In this document: piece by piece, positions 35,237 to 44,179 of the stretch
Layout: every line of letters begins with the position of its first letter
Numbering within the stretch: the first letter of the stretch is position 1
DNA from: Oceanobacillus sojae
Lineage (GTDB): Bacteria; Bacillota; Bacilli; Bacillales; Amphibacillaceae
Direction: 5' to 3'
NCBI RefSeq assembly: GCF_007991515.1
Contig: NZ_BJYM01000006.1
Location: 124,001-188,000, forward strand
DNA length: 64,000 nt
Notes under the pieces: generated by a model
The model's input: only the letters and a program-made list of their open reading frames with translations
What the model was told of the DNA's origin: nothing
Databases searched by the model: none
Translations under genes and position numbers: made by a program

Positions 35237-35968
35237 TTAATCAGGATAAGCCTCATTTATAAGCTCTTTCATATCATTTACAAAAACCTCAAGCATTCGT
35301 TCTCCTTTTTCTTTACTGGCAATTGTTGCATCACCGAAAACACCGCTTTTGCTTAAATCCCCTAGTGAAATAGTGGACATCCCGTATAAATCTGGTTTTT
35401 CAGGGAATTCACATACAGATTTTTCCATATCTACAAGCTCCGGTTTTAGTGCCAGCATTAAAGAGGTTTCAAATTCACATGCGTGGATCATGCCATACCA
35501 GGTAGGAGAGGCGCAATATTCATTTCTTATTTTCTCCATATTTGGATAGAACAAATAGATAACAGTCATATCCAGTTCATCCATAAGCTCTCTGGTAGCA
35601 TACTTCATACTGGAATTGTTGGCATCATGTCCGTTCACAAGTATAAGAAGTTTTGTGCCATATCTTGCTACGCTGTGAGCAACATCCTTAATAATGCTTT
35701 CTACATGATGCTGTTGAATTGAAACGGTTCCCGGGATGTTTCTCCATACCCAGGAATAACCAAAAGGCATCGAGGGAAGGAGAAGTGCGCCTGTCTGCTC
35801 CGAAAGTTTTCTAGAGATTCCTTCCGCCAAATAAACGTCAACACCTAATGGTAAATGATGTCCGTGTTGTTCTGTAGCGCCGAGGGGGAGGATAGCGACA
35901 GGATATTCTTTTACTGCAGCGGCTACTTCATCCCGGGTCATATTTAAGATTTCTTTCGCTTGTCCCAT
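35237..35968 (-). CDS. Creatininase-family amidohydrolase
   Basis: This 243-residue protein has the creatininase fold metal motifs: Glu and His in LPLGATEQHGHHLPLGVD, the core LVNGHDANNSSMK, and Glu in IHACEFETSLML. GGAGGTG precedes the ATG, and the aldolase stop is 2 bp upstream. The family opens cyclic amides or cleaves formamides and imides; here the neighbours are a phosphotriesterase-family protein, an aldolase and an ascorbate-type PTS. A homologue with the same neighbours lies at 46734. Confidence 0.88.
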   Translation of the reverse strand: MGQAKEILNMTRDEVAAAVKEYPVAILPLGATEQHGHHLPLGVDVYLAEGISRKLSEQTGALLLPSMPFGYSWVWRNIPGTVSIQQHHVESIIKDVAHSVARYGTKLLILVNGHDANNSSMKYATRELMDELDMTVIYLFYPNMEKIRNEYCASPTWYGMIHACEFETSLMLALKPELVDMEKSVCEFPEKPDLYGMSTISLGDLSKSGVFGDATIASKEKGERMLEVFVNDMKELINEAYPD

Positions 35969-35970
35969 AG

Positions 35971-36576
35971 CTACACCTCCTCAAGAAGTTTTATATATCC
36001 TTCTGCATTTTTCTTTATTTTTTCTTTGTCTTTTTTCGTTGCACCTCTTGGAACAAGATCACTTCCAATTGCAAAATAGGAGCACCCTGCATTTTTTAAT
36101 TCTGCAATATTGTTATGCGTAACTCCGCCTACTGCCATAAATTTCATATTAGGAAAAGGCCCTTTTACATTTTTGATAAAGCTGCTCCCCAAATCAGAAA
36201 CTGGGAACAGTTTAACTGTTTCGATTCCAAGGCTTGCAGCTTGCATAATCTCCCCTGGTGAGAAAACACCAGGGAAAATAGGAACATCTTTTGATAAAAT
36301 ATACTTCGCCAGCTCTTTATCCCAGCCAGGAGTAATTAAAAATGTTGCGCCGGCTTCTAATGCTTTATCTGCCTGCTGTTCAGAAATTACTGTACCTGCT
36401 CCCAGGTTCAATTGGTTTCCATAGGCAATTTTAATAGTACGAATACATTCCAGGCCTTGCTGTTCATTGCTTAATGAAACCTCGAGCGTATCGACCCCTG
36501 CTTCAAGCAGCCCTTCAGTAATTTCAAGTATATTCTCAGCTTCTACGCCACGTATAATTGCAATTAATTGTGTCAT
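35971..36576 (-). CDS. KDPG/KHG-type aldolase
   Basis: This class I aldolase has 201 residues. It has the catalytic Glu in TLEVSLSN, GAGTVISEQQ, and the Schiff-base Lys in ETVKLFPVSDLG (near residue 122). It splits 2-keto-3-deoxy-6-phosphogluconate-type sugars into pyruvate and an aldehyde phosphate. ATG 36576 follows AAGGAG at 8 nt; the frame opens 9 nt earlier. It suggests the PTS substrate of this cluster ends as a 2-keto-3-deoxy sugar phosphate. Confidence 0.9.
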   Translation of the reverse strand: MTQLIAIIRGVEAENILEITEGLLEAGVDTLEVSLSNEQQGLECIRTIKIAYGNQLNLGAGTVISEQQADKALEAGATFLITPGWDKELAKYILSKDVPIFPGVFSPGEIMQAASLGIETVKLFPVSDLGSSFIKNVKGPFPNMKFMAVGGVTHNNIAELKNAGCSYFAIGSDLVPRGATKKDKEKIKKNAEGYIKLLEEV

Positions 36577-36588
36577 TTTTACCACTCC

Positions 36589-37506
36589 TTAAAAATGTGC
36601 GAGCCAGTTTGCTGGATTTTCGATAAATATCGTATCAATGTCAGACTGGCTGATCCCTTCATCTAATAATCGGGGGATGAATTTTTTTAGAATATACTCA
36701 AATCCAGGTCCACCGCCATATGCATGAAGGTAGCATTGCCGTCCCATATCAGCAGAAATCAGCAATTTGTGAGCGAAACCATTATCAATCATATTTTTAA
36801 TTAATTCCACTCGAGTGCTGTCCGGATAGTATTTAATTTTACTTGTGCCATCAAATTGTACATAAGCTCCTCGTTCTGCAAGCTTTAAATGGTAGTAAGG
36901 ATCAGCGTTTCTATCACTGTGTCCGACGCCTACTAAGTTTAAATCAACGCCTTCTTCTTCTAAAATATCTAATAATTCTAATCCCATCGTTCCTGCTTCA
37001 GTATGGAGCCAAATAGGTGCACCCGTTTCAAGCTGTGCATGTGCAACTGCTCTAGTCACCTTTTCTTCTAACGGATGAATAAGCTGATTCCAGGCACCAG
37101 ACTTTAAGAAGCCAGCTTTTGCTTCGGTCCCATCCATCCCAATGGTTACATCTCTTATTAACTTCTGCTTGATTTCATCGATGGTCAACGCTTCTACCCA
37201 TTTTGGAAAGTAAATATGTTTATTGAACCCTGAAGTGGCAACGACATTTACCCCTGTTTCTTTAGACATTTGTACGAGCTTAGAAGCATCTCTGCCATAA
37301 TCAAGTGTTGTAGCATCAACTAGTGCATTCCCGCCTGCTTTTTGAAATCTCCAAAGTTCACTTACGCTTGCTTCATAGTCTGTGAGTTCTAAATCACGGT
37401 CTTTTTGAGAAGCAGGAGGATTCGTCCATAAATGCTCGTGACTATATGTGAATCCCAAATCTTCTTTATTAATATCTCCTAAAACAGTCCTTATTTTTTT
37501 ACTCAT
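36589..37506 (-). CDS. Phosphotriesterase-family hydrolase
   Basis: This 305-residue TIM-barrel metallohydrolase has ligands HEH in YSHEHLW, a bridging Lys in KAGFLKSGAWN, His in WLHTEAGT, His in VGVGHSDRN, and Asp in LISADMGRQC. The ATG at 37506 with AGAGGAG upstream is the start; the open frame to 37554 runs into the PTS gene. Family members act on lactones including phosphorylated sugar lactones, so in an ascorbate-type PTS operon it may open a lactone phosphate, as the unrelated UlaG does in E. coli. This is inference. Confidence 0.88.
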   Translation of the reverse strand: MSKKIRTVLGDINKEDLGFTYSHEHLWTNPPASQKDRDLELTDYEASVSELWRFQKAGGNALVDATTLDYGRDASKLVQMSKETGVNVVATSGFNKHIYFPKWVEALTIDEIKQKLIRDVTIGMDGTEAKAGFLKSGAWNQLIHPLEEKVTRAVAHAQLETGAPIWLHTEAGTMGLELLDILEEEGVDLNLVGVGHSDRNADPYYHLKLAERGAYVQFDGTSKIKYYPDSTRVELIKNMIDNGFAHKLLISADMGRQCYLHAYGGGPGFEYILKKFIPRLLDEGISQSDIDTIFIENPANWLAHF

Positions 37507-37525
37507 TACATTCACTCCTCTTTTC

Positions 37526-38794
37526 TTAGAATCCAATTCCAAATAATAAGCCAACCAGCTTAATTAAAATAACGACAATAATAGCATCTGGAGAGGCAAA
37601 CCATAGGCCGCCGATACCATATTCACTTAATCCTATCAGCGGGTACGCCAAAGCTACCAATAGGGAAAAAGTGAACCCCAGGAAAAAGCCGCTGATAACT
37701 GCTCCGCGTAAGCCGCCACGTGCATTTCCGAATACCCCGGCAGCTCCACCCATGAAGAACAGCCCTATAACTGATGGGAGGACTGCCACTGGTAAAAAGC
37801 TGGACATAAAAGTTACAATTAAACCGCCGGCTAATGCTGTAAGGAATCCTATAGTTACTGCTACAGGAGCATAGGAATAAAAGATAGGGACGTCCAATGC
37901 AGGTTTTGCACCAGGAACGATTTTTTCACCGATTCCTTTAAATGCAGGGACAATTTCTCCGAGAAACATGCGAACACCCATTAACAGGATAAGAATCCCT
38001 ACTACAAAGCCTAATGCCTCAAAAATAACATACTGATACCGATTGACGCCTCCAGAAATTTCGTTCATAACCTGACTATCTACGAAACTAGCTGTAATCA
38101 CGTAAACTAAAACCATTATAATCCCCATTAAAATACTCATATCTTTTAAAAAGTCGAGTGATTTTGGTACCTTGACGTCTTCAGATGATTGTTCTTTGTT
38201 TCCAAAGATTCCGCCAATCCAGCCAGACAAAGAAATCCAGGAGCTCCCCCAAAAACCAAAAGCAACATTATCATTACCGATAACTTTCCGGACGGAAGAT
38301 TGAGAGATAGCTGGGAAGAATACCATGGAAATACCCTGAACAATAGACCCCCAGATAATAGTCATCGTCGTAGACAGTCCCATTTGGCTGAATACAATAG
38401 CCATGGTTGCTGCAAAAGAAAACATCATATGACCAGTAAGGAATATATATTTGAACTTTGTGAAGCGGGCAATCGCTACATTAATTAAGAAAGAAAAGAT
38501 CAAGATGAATGCGGTTTCTTTTCCTAATACAGTTTGAACTGCAGCAGCAATTGCGTTGTCTTCAGCAACAATACCTGTTAATCCAAAAGCTTCTGTAAAC
38601 ATTGTGCTGAAGGGAACCAATGAACCGACAATTATGTTCGCTCCTTGTTGAAGTATCAGGAACCCAAATAATGTTTTCATTGTTCCCTTAATAACATCTG
38701 AGGCTGATTTTCGTAATGCAACCAAGCCTAGACCGGCAATGATAGCAATAATGATAGACGGATTACTTAAAATGGAAACAAATACATCTAACAT
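37526..38794 (-). CDS. PTS ascorbate-type (UlaA/SgaT) EIIC
   Basis: This 422-residue membrane transporter of the Ula family has the marks GFLILQQGANIIVGSLVPF, FLTGHMMFSF, and MFLGEIVPAFKGIGEKIVPGAKPALD, with about 11 membrane segments. It lies 3 bp after the EIIB gene. It would carry L-ascorbate or a related lactone/acid and phosphorylate it through EIIB/EIIA. It is paralogous to the EIIC at 44180. Confidence 0.92.
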   Translation of the reverse strand: MLDVFVSILSNPSIIIAIIAGLGLVALRKSASDVIKGTMKTLFGFLILQQGANIIVGSLVPFSTMFTEAFGLTGIVAEDNAIAAAVQTVLGKETAFILIFSFLINVAIARFTKFKYIFLTGHMMFSFAATMAIVFSQMGLSTTMTIIWGSIVQGISMVFFPAISQSSVRKVIGNDNVAFGFWGSSWISLSGWIGGIFGNKEQSSEDVKVPKSLDFLKDMSILMGIIMVLVYVITASFVDSQVMNEISGGVNRYQYVIFEALGFVVGILILLMGVRMFLGEIVPAFKGIGEKIVPGAKPALDVPIFYSYAPVAVTIGFLTALAGGLIVTFMSSFLPVAVLPSVIGLFFMGGAAGVFGNARGGLRGAVISGFFLGFTFSLLVALAYPLIGLSEYGIGGLWFASPDAIIVVILIKLVGLLFGIGF

Positions 38795-38797
38795 GTT

Positions 38798-39091
38798 TTA
38801 TCCCTCCTTGGATAGCCTCTCAATCAATGGAAGTACTTTTTCTTTTATTTCATCCTTATCAAGTAAGTTGTCTATAGCTACAACAGGAACTTCTTCATCA
38901 GTCAGGCTGGCTGCAATTTCACTTGAAGCAACAATTAAGTCACAACTTTTTCCTTTTGCACTGCCGAGATCGGTTGCTTCGCCCTCAACAGTATATCCAT
39001 GATCCTTTGCCATTGATTGAATATCCATTAATAACATCAAGCTTGTCCCAAATCCCATACCGCATACACTTAAAATATACATATTGTTCAC
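38798..39091 (-). CDS. PTS ascorbate-type (UlaB) EIIB
   Basis: This 97-residue EIIB has the phospho-cysteine loop SVCGMGFGTSLML (Cys10). It sits between EIIA and EIIC genes spaced by 2-3 bp. The paralogue is at 43883. Confidence 0.92.
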   Translation of the reverse strand: MNNMYILSVCGMGFGTSLMLLMDIQSMAKDHGYTVEGEATDLGSAKGKSCDLIVASSEIAASLTDEEVPVVAIDNLLDKDEIKEKVLPLIERLSKEG

Positions 39092-39093
39092 TC

Positions 39094-39528
39094 CTAAATT
39101 GTTATTATTTTTGATAATTCATCATAATCTTTCGCATGCATAATCTTATTAAATTTATCTTTATCTCCAAGAACCATTGCAATTTTTTGAAGCATTTCGA
39201 TATGCCCATTATCGCCAACACCTGAAATTGCACAGACCAGTTTGACCGGATCATTTTTCTCGTGGCCGAAAGGGATGGGCTGTTTTAATCGAATAAGTGA
39301 AAACCCGGATTGAAGTGTTCCATTATCAGGCCGGGAATGTGGAATAGCGATGCCTGGTGCAATAACGATATAGGGACCTACTCGCTTGTACCCATCTATC
39401 ATTGCTTGTGTATATTCTTCAGTGGCACAGCCAGTTTCGACCAGCAATTCACCACTTAAACGGATAGCTTCGACAGCATTATCCAACTCCACATCCAGCT
39501 TCACAGCTTTTTCTTTTAATAATGTCAT
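39094..39528 (-). CDS. PTS mannitol/fructose/ascorbate-type EIIA
   Basis: This EIIA of 144 residues has the active His in APGIAIPHSRPDNG and the LKQPIPFGHEKNDPVKLV segment. ATG 39528 is preferred: AGGA is 9 nt before it but only 1 nt before the ATG at 39537. It lies 11 bp after the GntR stop codon, so the regulator and PTS form one operon. Confidence 0.9.
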   Translation of the reverse strand: MTLLKEKAVKLDVELDNAVEAIRLSGELLVETGCATEEYTQAMIDGYKRVGPYIVIAPGIAIPHSRPDNGTLQSGFSLIRLKQPIPFGHEKNDPVKLVCAISGVGDNGHIEMLQKIAMVLGDKDKFNKIMHAKDYDELSKIITI

Positions 39529-39539
39529 CCAAACCATTC

Positions 39540-40271
39540 CTATCTGATTGTTTTATTTTTATTTCTTCCAGATACGTTTATATGATACTCGTACTTATCT
39601 GATCGGCTGACCATCTCAACCATTTCAAATGGAGCTCCATTAGGTAAAAAAGTAGTCCTGGTTATATGCATAACAGCATCTTCAGGTGATATACCAAGTC
39701 TGGATGCTTCTAAATCTGTTGCTAATCGGGCTTTAATTTGTTCGGTAGCATCCTCCAAAACAATATCGTAATTTTTTTCAAGCTCTTCGTATAATGATTC
39801 TCTTGTAAACCCATTTTCTAAAAAACCTGGGATATATTTTTCACGTAAATAGTTAAACATGAGTGCGAGCGGTTCCCCATCAGCCAAGCGAATTCTTTCT
39901 ACACATATGATTTTTTCATTCGGCTGTAAATGAAGCTTTCTTTTCATTTTTAAAGAAGGGTTTACCTCATAAATGTGTTGCTTGACAGTATCTGGCTTTT
40001 TTCCTTTTAAGTGCATTTCCTCTGTCCAGCTTGTGATACTGCCAGCATCCTGTACAATCTTTGTAGACTTAACGAATGTTCCTTTTCCTTGAATTTTTTC
40101 GACATACCCTTCAGTCACCAGGCTATCGATTGCTTTGCGGATTGTTATTCTGCTGACGTCATGCTTTTTTTCCAATTCTCCTTCTGTTGGCAGTAGATCA
40201 CCTTCTTTCATATGATGATTAATCTCTTTTAAAATAGTTTGTTTTACTTGTTTATATAAAGGTGTTGTCAT
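39540..40271 (-). CDS. GntR/HutC-family regulator with UTRA domain
   Basis: This 243-residue repressor has an N-terminal winged helix (LPTEGELEKKHDVSRITIRKAIDSLVTEGYVEK) and a C-terminal UTRA ligand domain (IICVERIRLADGEPLALMFNYL). AGGAGAG precedes the ATG. It heads the operon GntR-EIIA-EIIB-EIIC-PTE-aldolase-creatininase on the minus strand. The inverted repeats at 40291-40335 just upstream are probable operators; the sensed ligand is likely a sugar phosphate of this pathway. Confidence 0.9.
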   Translation of the reverse strand: MTTPLYKQVKQTILKEINHHMKEGDLLPTEGELEKKHDVSRITIRKAIDSLVTEGYVEKIQGKGTFVKSTKIVQDAGSITSWTEEMHLKGKKPDTVKQHIYEVNPSLKMKRKLHLQPNEKIICVERIRLADGEPLALMFNYLREKYIPGFLENGFTRESLYEELEKNYDIVLEDATEQIKARLATDLEASRLGISPEDAVMHITRTTFLPNGAPFEMVEMVSRSDKYEYHINVSGRNKNKTIR

Positions 40272-40290
40272 ATCTGCTCTCCTTTTTTAA

Positions 40291-40335
40291 TTCATTATAA
40301 TCTTTTGTTTTATTTTTAATATTGATTATAATGAA
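40291..40335. promoter_or_regulatory. Long inverted repeat upstream of the GntR gene
   Basis: TTCATTATAATC (40291-40302) and GATTATAATGAA (40324-40335) are perfect 12-bp inverted copies separated by 21 bp, so their centres are 33 bp, about three helical turns, apart. Each contains the self-palindrome ATTATAAT, which also provides TATAAT -10 boxes on the minus strand. Autoregulation by the GntR protein is inferred. Confidence 0.6.
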
Positions 40336-40794
40336 TATAACATGAGGATGACCTTTTGTAAACGTTTTATATAAAATAAATATTTAAGATAGTAATTTTA
40401 TTCAATTGAATAATTATTGGTAGATCAGATAAATCTTCTTGCTGCGCTCAGCTCCATTTCATCAGCTAGTGAAGAAAGGAGATACGGCCTGGAAGTGTTT
40501 ATTCTATATAATATAATTAAGAAAATTAGCAGGGGTAATATTGTAATATTATGTTCGAAGAGATAGAAAACGCATCATACAAGTTTTAGCAGATATGAAT
40601 CAATTAATGACAATGGAATATATTGCCTTGCTTTTACAAGTATTTTATTGGGCGAATAATGATAGATAGTTATTTTTCTCATTCAGACGGGAGTTTCGGG
40701 TTGGAGCTTAGGATTTATGTTTACATCAATAATTTCGTGGTAAACAATTAGTATAAAGAAATTTCTTTTTAAAACTATTAGGAGGTTGATGAAC
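40336..40794. other. Intergenic region before csbD
   Basis: These 459 bp hold no gene I can support. A 39-codon open stretch ending near 40670 (LADMNQLMTMEYIALLLQ) has no start with a ribosome site. GTTTAC (40719-40724) and TGGTAA (40738-40743), 13 nt apart, resemble a sigma-B promoter, weakly at the -10. Confidence 0.5.
40719..40743 (+). promoter_or_regulatory. Possible sigma-B promoter of csbD
   Basis: GTTTAC, 13 nt, TGGTAA compares with the sigma-B consensus GTTTAA, 12-14 nt, GGGTAT at 5/6 and 4/6 positions. The downstream gene family is classically sigma-B controlled in Bacillus, which supports the reading. Confidence 0.4.
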
Positions 40795-40989
40795 ATGAGT
40801 GATGGATTTAAAGATAAAATAAAAGGCGCAGGAGACAAAGTAAAAGGAGAAGCCAAAGAGGCATTTGGTAAAGTAACAGATAATAAGAAAAAACAGGCAG
40901 AAGGTAAAGCCGATAAAGCCAAAGGTACAGCGAAAGATAAAAAAGGTGATGTCAAGGATGCGCTAAATGACTCTGATGAACAACGTTAA
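40795..40989 (+). CDS. CsbD-family general stress protein
   Basis: This 64-residue, highly charged, cysteine-free protein has the CsbD pattern DKIKGAGDKVKGEAKEAFGK followed by Lys/Asp-rich repeats. ATG 40795 has GGAGG 9 nt upstream, with two earlier in-frame ATGs unused. CsbD proteins accumulate under general stress; their molecular function is unknown. Confidence 0.88.
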   Translation: MSDGFKDKIKGAGDKVKGEAKEAFGKVTDNKKKQAEGKADKAKGTAKDKKGDVKDALNDSDEQR

Positions 40990-41020
40990 ATAAAAAATAA
41001 GCCATCATTTCGGGTTTGAT

Positions 41021-41085
41021 ACGCTCCCTTTATAGTGGGGACAGGGAATCATAAAAAAATTCTCTGTCTGTTATAAAGGGAGCGT
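41021..41085 (+). repeat. Nested hairpin after csbD
   Basis: ACGCTCCCTTTATA (41021-41034) pairs perfectly with 41072-41085, and inside it GACAGGGAAT pairs with ATTCTCTGTC with one G-T pair. This 65-nt double stem may terminate csbD, but the T run is poor. A possible transposase remnant (MSKRT, then a shifted frame with EEYAAEAIIKG) follows at 41091-41160, so it could be the end of a dead insertion element. Confidence 0.5.
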
Positions 41086-41294
41086 TTATTATGTCTAAAA
41101 GAACAATGAAGAATATGCTGCAGAGGCAATAATAAAAGGCGTATTTTACTGCTTTTGAAAAATGCCTTAGAACTTCCGCCCATTTTTACAAAATTCTCTG
41201 TGGTTCATTTGGTCTTACTGTAATAATAAGTTCTTACTATAATAAAGATAACGGCACATACTAATTTTAAAAGGCAGATTGGAGGTGTCGAATA

Positions 41295-43421
41295 ATGGAT
41301 CAGCGCAGTATGGCGGTTTTAAATCAGTTATTGAAACAGAATGGATACATTACTATTCAGAAACTTGCAGCAATGTTAAATGTATCACGACGTACCATTT
41401 ATAGTGATCTCGATAAGGTCAATGATTGGTTGAGCGAAAATCATCTTGGTGCAGTGAAACAAGTGAGAGGACAAGGCCTATATATAGAAAAAGAAGCGAA
41501 AAAGGAAATTCTGACCAATTTTACTGCACCTGAAGTAATGTATTATGAATTCTCTGCTGAAGAAAGACAGGCATGGATTTATCTTCATCTGACTGGAGGA
41601 GATAAGGCATATTTTCTGGAGGATATTAGAGAGCTTTTTCAAGTGAGCAGAAATACCGCATTAGAGGATATAAGAAAATTAAAAGACAAACTAGTAACGT
41701 ACCAACTGCACTTATATCCGCAACGCAAAGCCGGTTACACTTTAGAAGGAAATGAAAACGATATCAGGAGAGTGCTGATTCACTGTTTATCTATAGTTAT
41801 ACCAAAAGAAGGATGGTATAACTATCTAACCAATTTATCTAATACACCGATAAACACTGGAAATCAGGCGTATAAACCTTACTCTATATTCAATCTTTCG
41901 TGGATGCAGTTGTTAAATCAATTGTTAAATGAGTATGAAAAGCAATTTATGGTTGAACTTACGGATGAAGTGTTAACGAATATTGTTGTCTGGTTCCATT
42001 TCTTCTTAAAGCGAATTGAAAAAAAAGAAACTGTTGAGGTTGATGCCGTTGAGAAAGAGGTTATTGAAACAACGGATGAATATAGAGGAATAAGTGCCTT
42101 ATGTAAGAATCTTTCAGCAGCTTTAAATATGGAGATTCCTTTAAATGAACAATTTTATTTTTCAAAATATCTTCTCAGTGCCAAAGTGAATTACAATTTT
42201 AGCCCGCAGTTAAAAAGCGGAGAAATGAACACATTACTTCAAGTAGTAAAAAAGATGATTCGAGATTTCCAATTATATGCTGCGATTGAGTTTCGTGATT
42301 CTGAACAGATGATTCAAAATTTACTTCTTCATGTGAAACCTGCTTTCTATCGTATGAAATATGGAATTGAGATTGAAAATACTTTGCGTGATTCAGTTAA
42401 ACGAAATTATCCTGAAGTTTTCCATTTGACAAAAAAAGTTGTACATCATTTCGAAAATGTAATTGGCGAGCCAATCAATGAAAACGAAATAGCTTTTCTT
42501 GCCATGCATTTCGGCGGCTGGCTTCGGAAGGAAGGCGTTCAGCTGGAAAGGACCCAAACAAGGATGCTTATTGTTTGTACAAATGGTCTGGGAACATCAA
42601 GGCTGCTGGAAAGCCAGCTTGAAGGATTGTTCTCTGATGTAGAAATGGTTGGTGTCACGTCCTTAAGAGAATATGAAAAAATGAATTTAGAAGCGGATTT
42701 TATCGTTTCAACTATCCCGCTTCCTAATCGGGGCGTTCCGGTTTTTGTTGTCAATCCGGTTTTAGATAACAAGGAAAAAGAACAGCTGTTAAAAAGAGTG
42801 AATGGTTTGTTCAATTATTCACATGAAAATCAGGTTTATTCTGTCGAGACGCTTATGGATATTGTAAGAAAGTATGCTGTGATTGAGCATAATGAATTGC
42901 TTTCTGCGGAGATTCGAAGCTATCTTCATTCACCTTTTCATGTCGAAAGTAAAACAGATAAACCCACTTTAATAGAACTGTTATCTCCCGACAGAATTGT
43001 ATTAAAAAAACAAGCCGACGGGTGGGAGGATGCGATTAAAATTGCTTCTGAACCATTGCTAAAGCAAGGGTATATCAAAGAAAATTATCTATATAAGATG
43101 ATTGAAAATGTGCACCAATCAGGTCCTTATATTGTGATATCTGATCAGTTTGCACTTCCTCATGCAAATCCTGATGACGGTGTAGTTACAACAGGAATGA
43201 GCATGCTTCATCTGGAAGAACCAGTAGATATATTAGGAAAGCCGGCAACGATTATCGTTATATTGGCTTCCAGAGATAATGAACAGCATTTAAAAGCTTT
43301 ATCACAGTTAACAAAGCTATTTTCTAATAAAGAGATAAGGAAAGAAATCATAACAACTAGAGATAAACAGGCTATCGTGGATTGGATACAGTGCTATTCA
43401 ACAGAAGCCAATCAGCAGTAA
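41295..43421 (+). CDS. BglG/MtlR-type PRD transcriptional activator with EIIB and EIIA domains
   Basis: This 708-residue regulator has two N-terminal helix-turn-helices (ITIQKLAAMLNVSRRTIYSDL and FQVSRNTALEDIRKLKDKL), two PRDs, an EIIB-Gat-like domain with Cys in LIVCTNGLGTSRLLES, and a C-terminal EIIA domain with His in QFALPHANPDDG. It has no CAT RNA-binding domain, so it acts on DNA, not as an antiterminator. GGAGGTG precedes the ATG. It heads the operon of the second ascorbate-type PTS and is probably controlled by phosphorylation from that PTS. Confidence 0.93.
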   Translation: MDQRSMAVLNQLLKQNGYITIQKLAAMLNVSRRTIYSDLDKVNDWLSENHLGAVKQVRGQGLYIEKEAKKEILTNFTAPEVMYYEFSAEERQAWIYLHLTGGDKAYFLEDIRELFQVSRNTALEDIRKLKDKLVTYQLHLYPQRKAGYTLEGNENDIRRVLIHCLSIVIPKEGWYNYLTNLSNTPINTGNQAYKPYSIFNLSWMQLLNQLLNEYEKQFMVELTDEVLTNIVVWFHFFLKRIEKKETVEVDAVEKEVIETTDEYRGISALCKNLSAALNMEIPLNEQFYFSKYLLSAKVNYNFSPQLKSGEMNTLLQVVKKMIRDFQLYAAIEFRDSEQMIQNLLLHVKPAFYRMKYGIEIENTLRDSVKRNYPEVFHLTKKVVHHFENVIGEPINENEIAFLAMHFGGWLRKEGVQLERTQTRMLIVCTNGLGTSRLLESQLEGLFSDVEMVGVTSLREYEKMNLEADFIVSTIPLPNRGVPVFVVNPVLDNKEKEQLLKRVNGLFNYSHENQVYSVETLMDIVRKYAVIEHNELLSAEIRSYLHSPFHVESKTDKPTLIELLSPDRIVLKKQADGWEDAIKIASEPLLKQGYIKENYLYKMIENVHQSGPYIVISDQFALPHANPDDGVVTTGMSMLHLEEPVDILGKPATIIVILASRDNEQHLKALSQLTKLFSNKEIRKEIITTRDKQAIVDWIQCYSTEANQQ

Positions 43422-43441
43422 AGGGCAGGTGATTTTTAAAT

Positions 43442-43882
43442 ATGAGATTTTTAGAAGAAAGTATTGTAAAAGTTGGGGTGGAAGTTTCTAATGCATATGA
43501 AGCGATTGAGGCTGCTGGAAACCTCTTAGCAGAGGATGCATTAATAGAAGAATCCTATATTGAAGCGATGAAAAATGCATATAAAGAAAATGGAGCATAT
43601 TTTGTTTTGGCTCCACATATCGCTATTCCGCATGCGAGACCCGAGGACGGAGTAAAGGAAGCTTCTGTTTCTCTTGTGCAATTAAAGAATCCGGTTGAAT
43701 TTGGGCATTCTTTCAATGATCCGGTCCGGCTTGTATTTGGTTTAGGTGCATCATCCAGTGATGAGCATTTAACGCTGCTTCGGAAGCTTACAATGCTTCT
43801 TAATGATTCCGTAAATGTAGAAAAATTAATTAATGCAACAACGTATGAAGAAATAAAAAAAATAGTAGAAATGGAGAGATGA
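43442..43882 (+). CDS. PTS ascorbate/mannitol-type EIIA
   Basis: This 146-residue EIIA has the active His in APHIAIPHARPEDG and LKNPVEFGHSFNDPVRLV. It follows the regulator by 20 bp, and its stop codon directly abuts the EIIB start. It is paralogous to 39094-39528. Confidence 0.92.
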   Translation: MRFLEESIVKVGVEVSNAYEAIEAAGNLLAEDALIEESYIEAMKNAYKENGAYFVLAPHIAIPHARPEDGVKEASVSLVQLKNPVEFGHSFNDPVRLVFGLGASSSDEHLTLLRKLTMLLNDSVNVEKLINATTYEEIKKIVEMER

Positions 43883-44158
43883 ATGATGTTAAAGGTATTA
43901 GCAGTTTGCGGGTTGGGACAGGGAACAAGTTTGATTCTAAAAATGAATGTAGAGCAGGCGTTGGCAGATAGAGGAATCGATGCTGATGTGGAACATACGG
44001 ACGTTTCCTCTGCATCCAATATGGGAGCAGATTATATCATTACTGGTAATGAATTGGCAGAGAGCTTGACAGATCACCAGGCGAAAATTCTTATTGTAAA
44101 TAACTATTTTGATATGGAAGAAATCAATAAAGTGATTGATGAAAATCTGGTGAACTAA
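43883..44158 (+). CDS. PTS ascorbate-type (UlaB) EIIB
   Basis: This 91-residue EIIB has the phospho-Cys loop AVCGLGQGTSLIL (Cys9). Two adjacent ATG codons follow the EIIA stop, with ATGGAGAG as ribosome site. It transfers phosphate to the sugar in the EIIC at 44180. Confidence 0.92.
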   Translation: MMLKVLAVCGLGQGTSLILKMNVEQALADRGIDADVEHTDVSSASNMGADYIITGNELAESLTDHQAKILIVNNYFDMEEINKVIDENLVN

Positions 44159-44179
44159 CCAAATTAGGAGGGGATTACA

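Noticed and set aside
40550-40670. Open stretch ending LLLQVFYWANNDR
   Set aside because: No start codon with a ribosome site and a stop immediately upstream; too short to call even as a pseudogene.
41161-41294. RNA antiterminator (RAT) site before the PRD regulator
   Set aside because: The regulator has DNA-binding HTH domains and no CAT RNA-binding domain, and no RAT-plus-terminator structure is seen.
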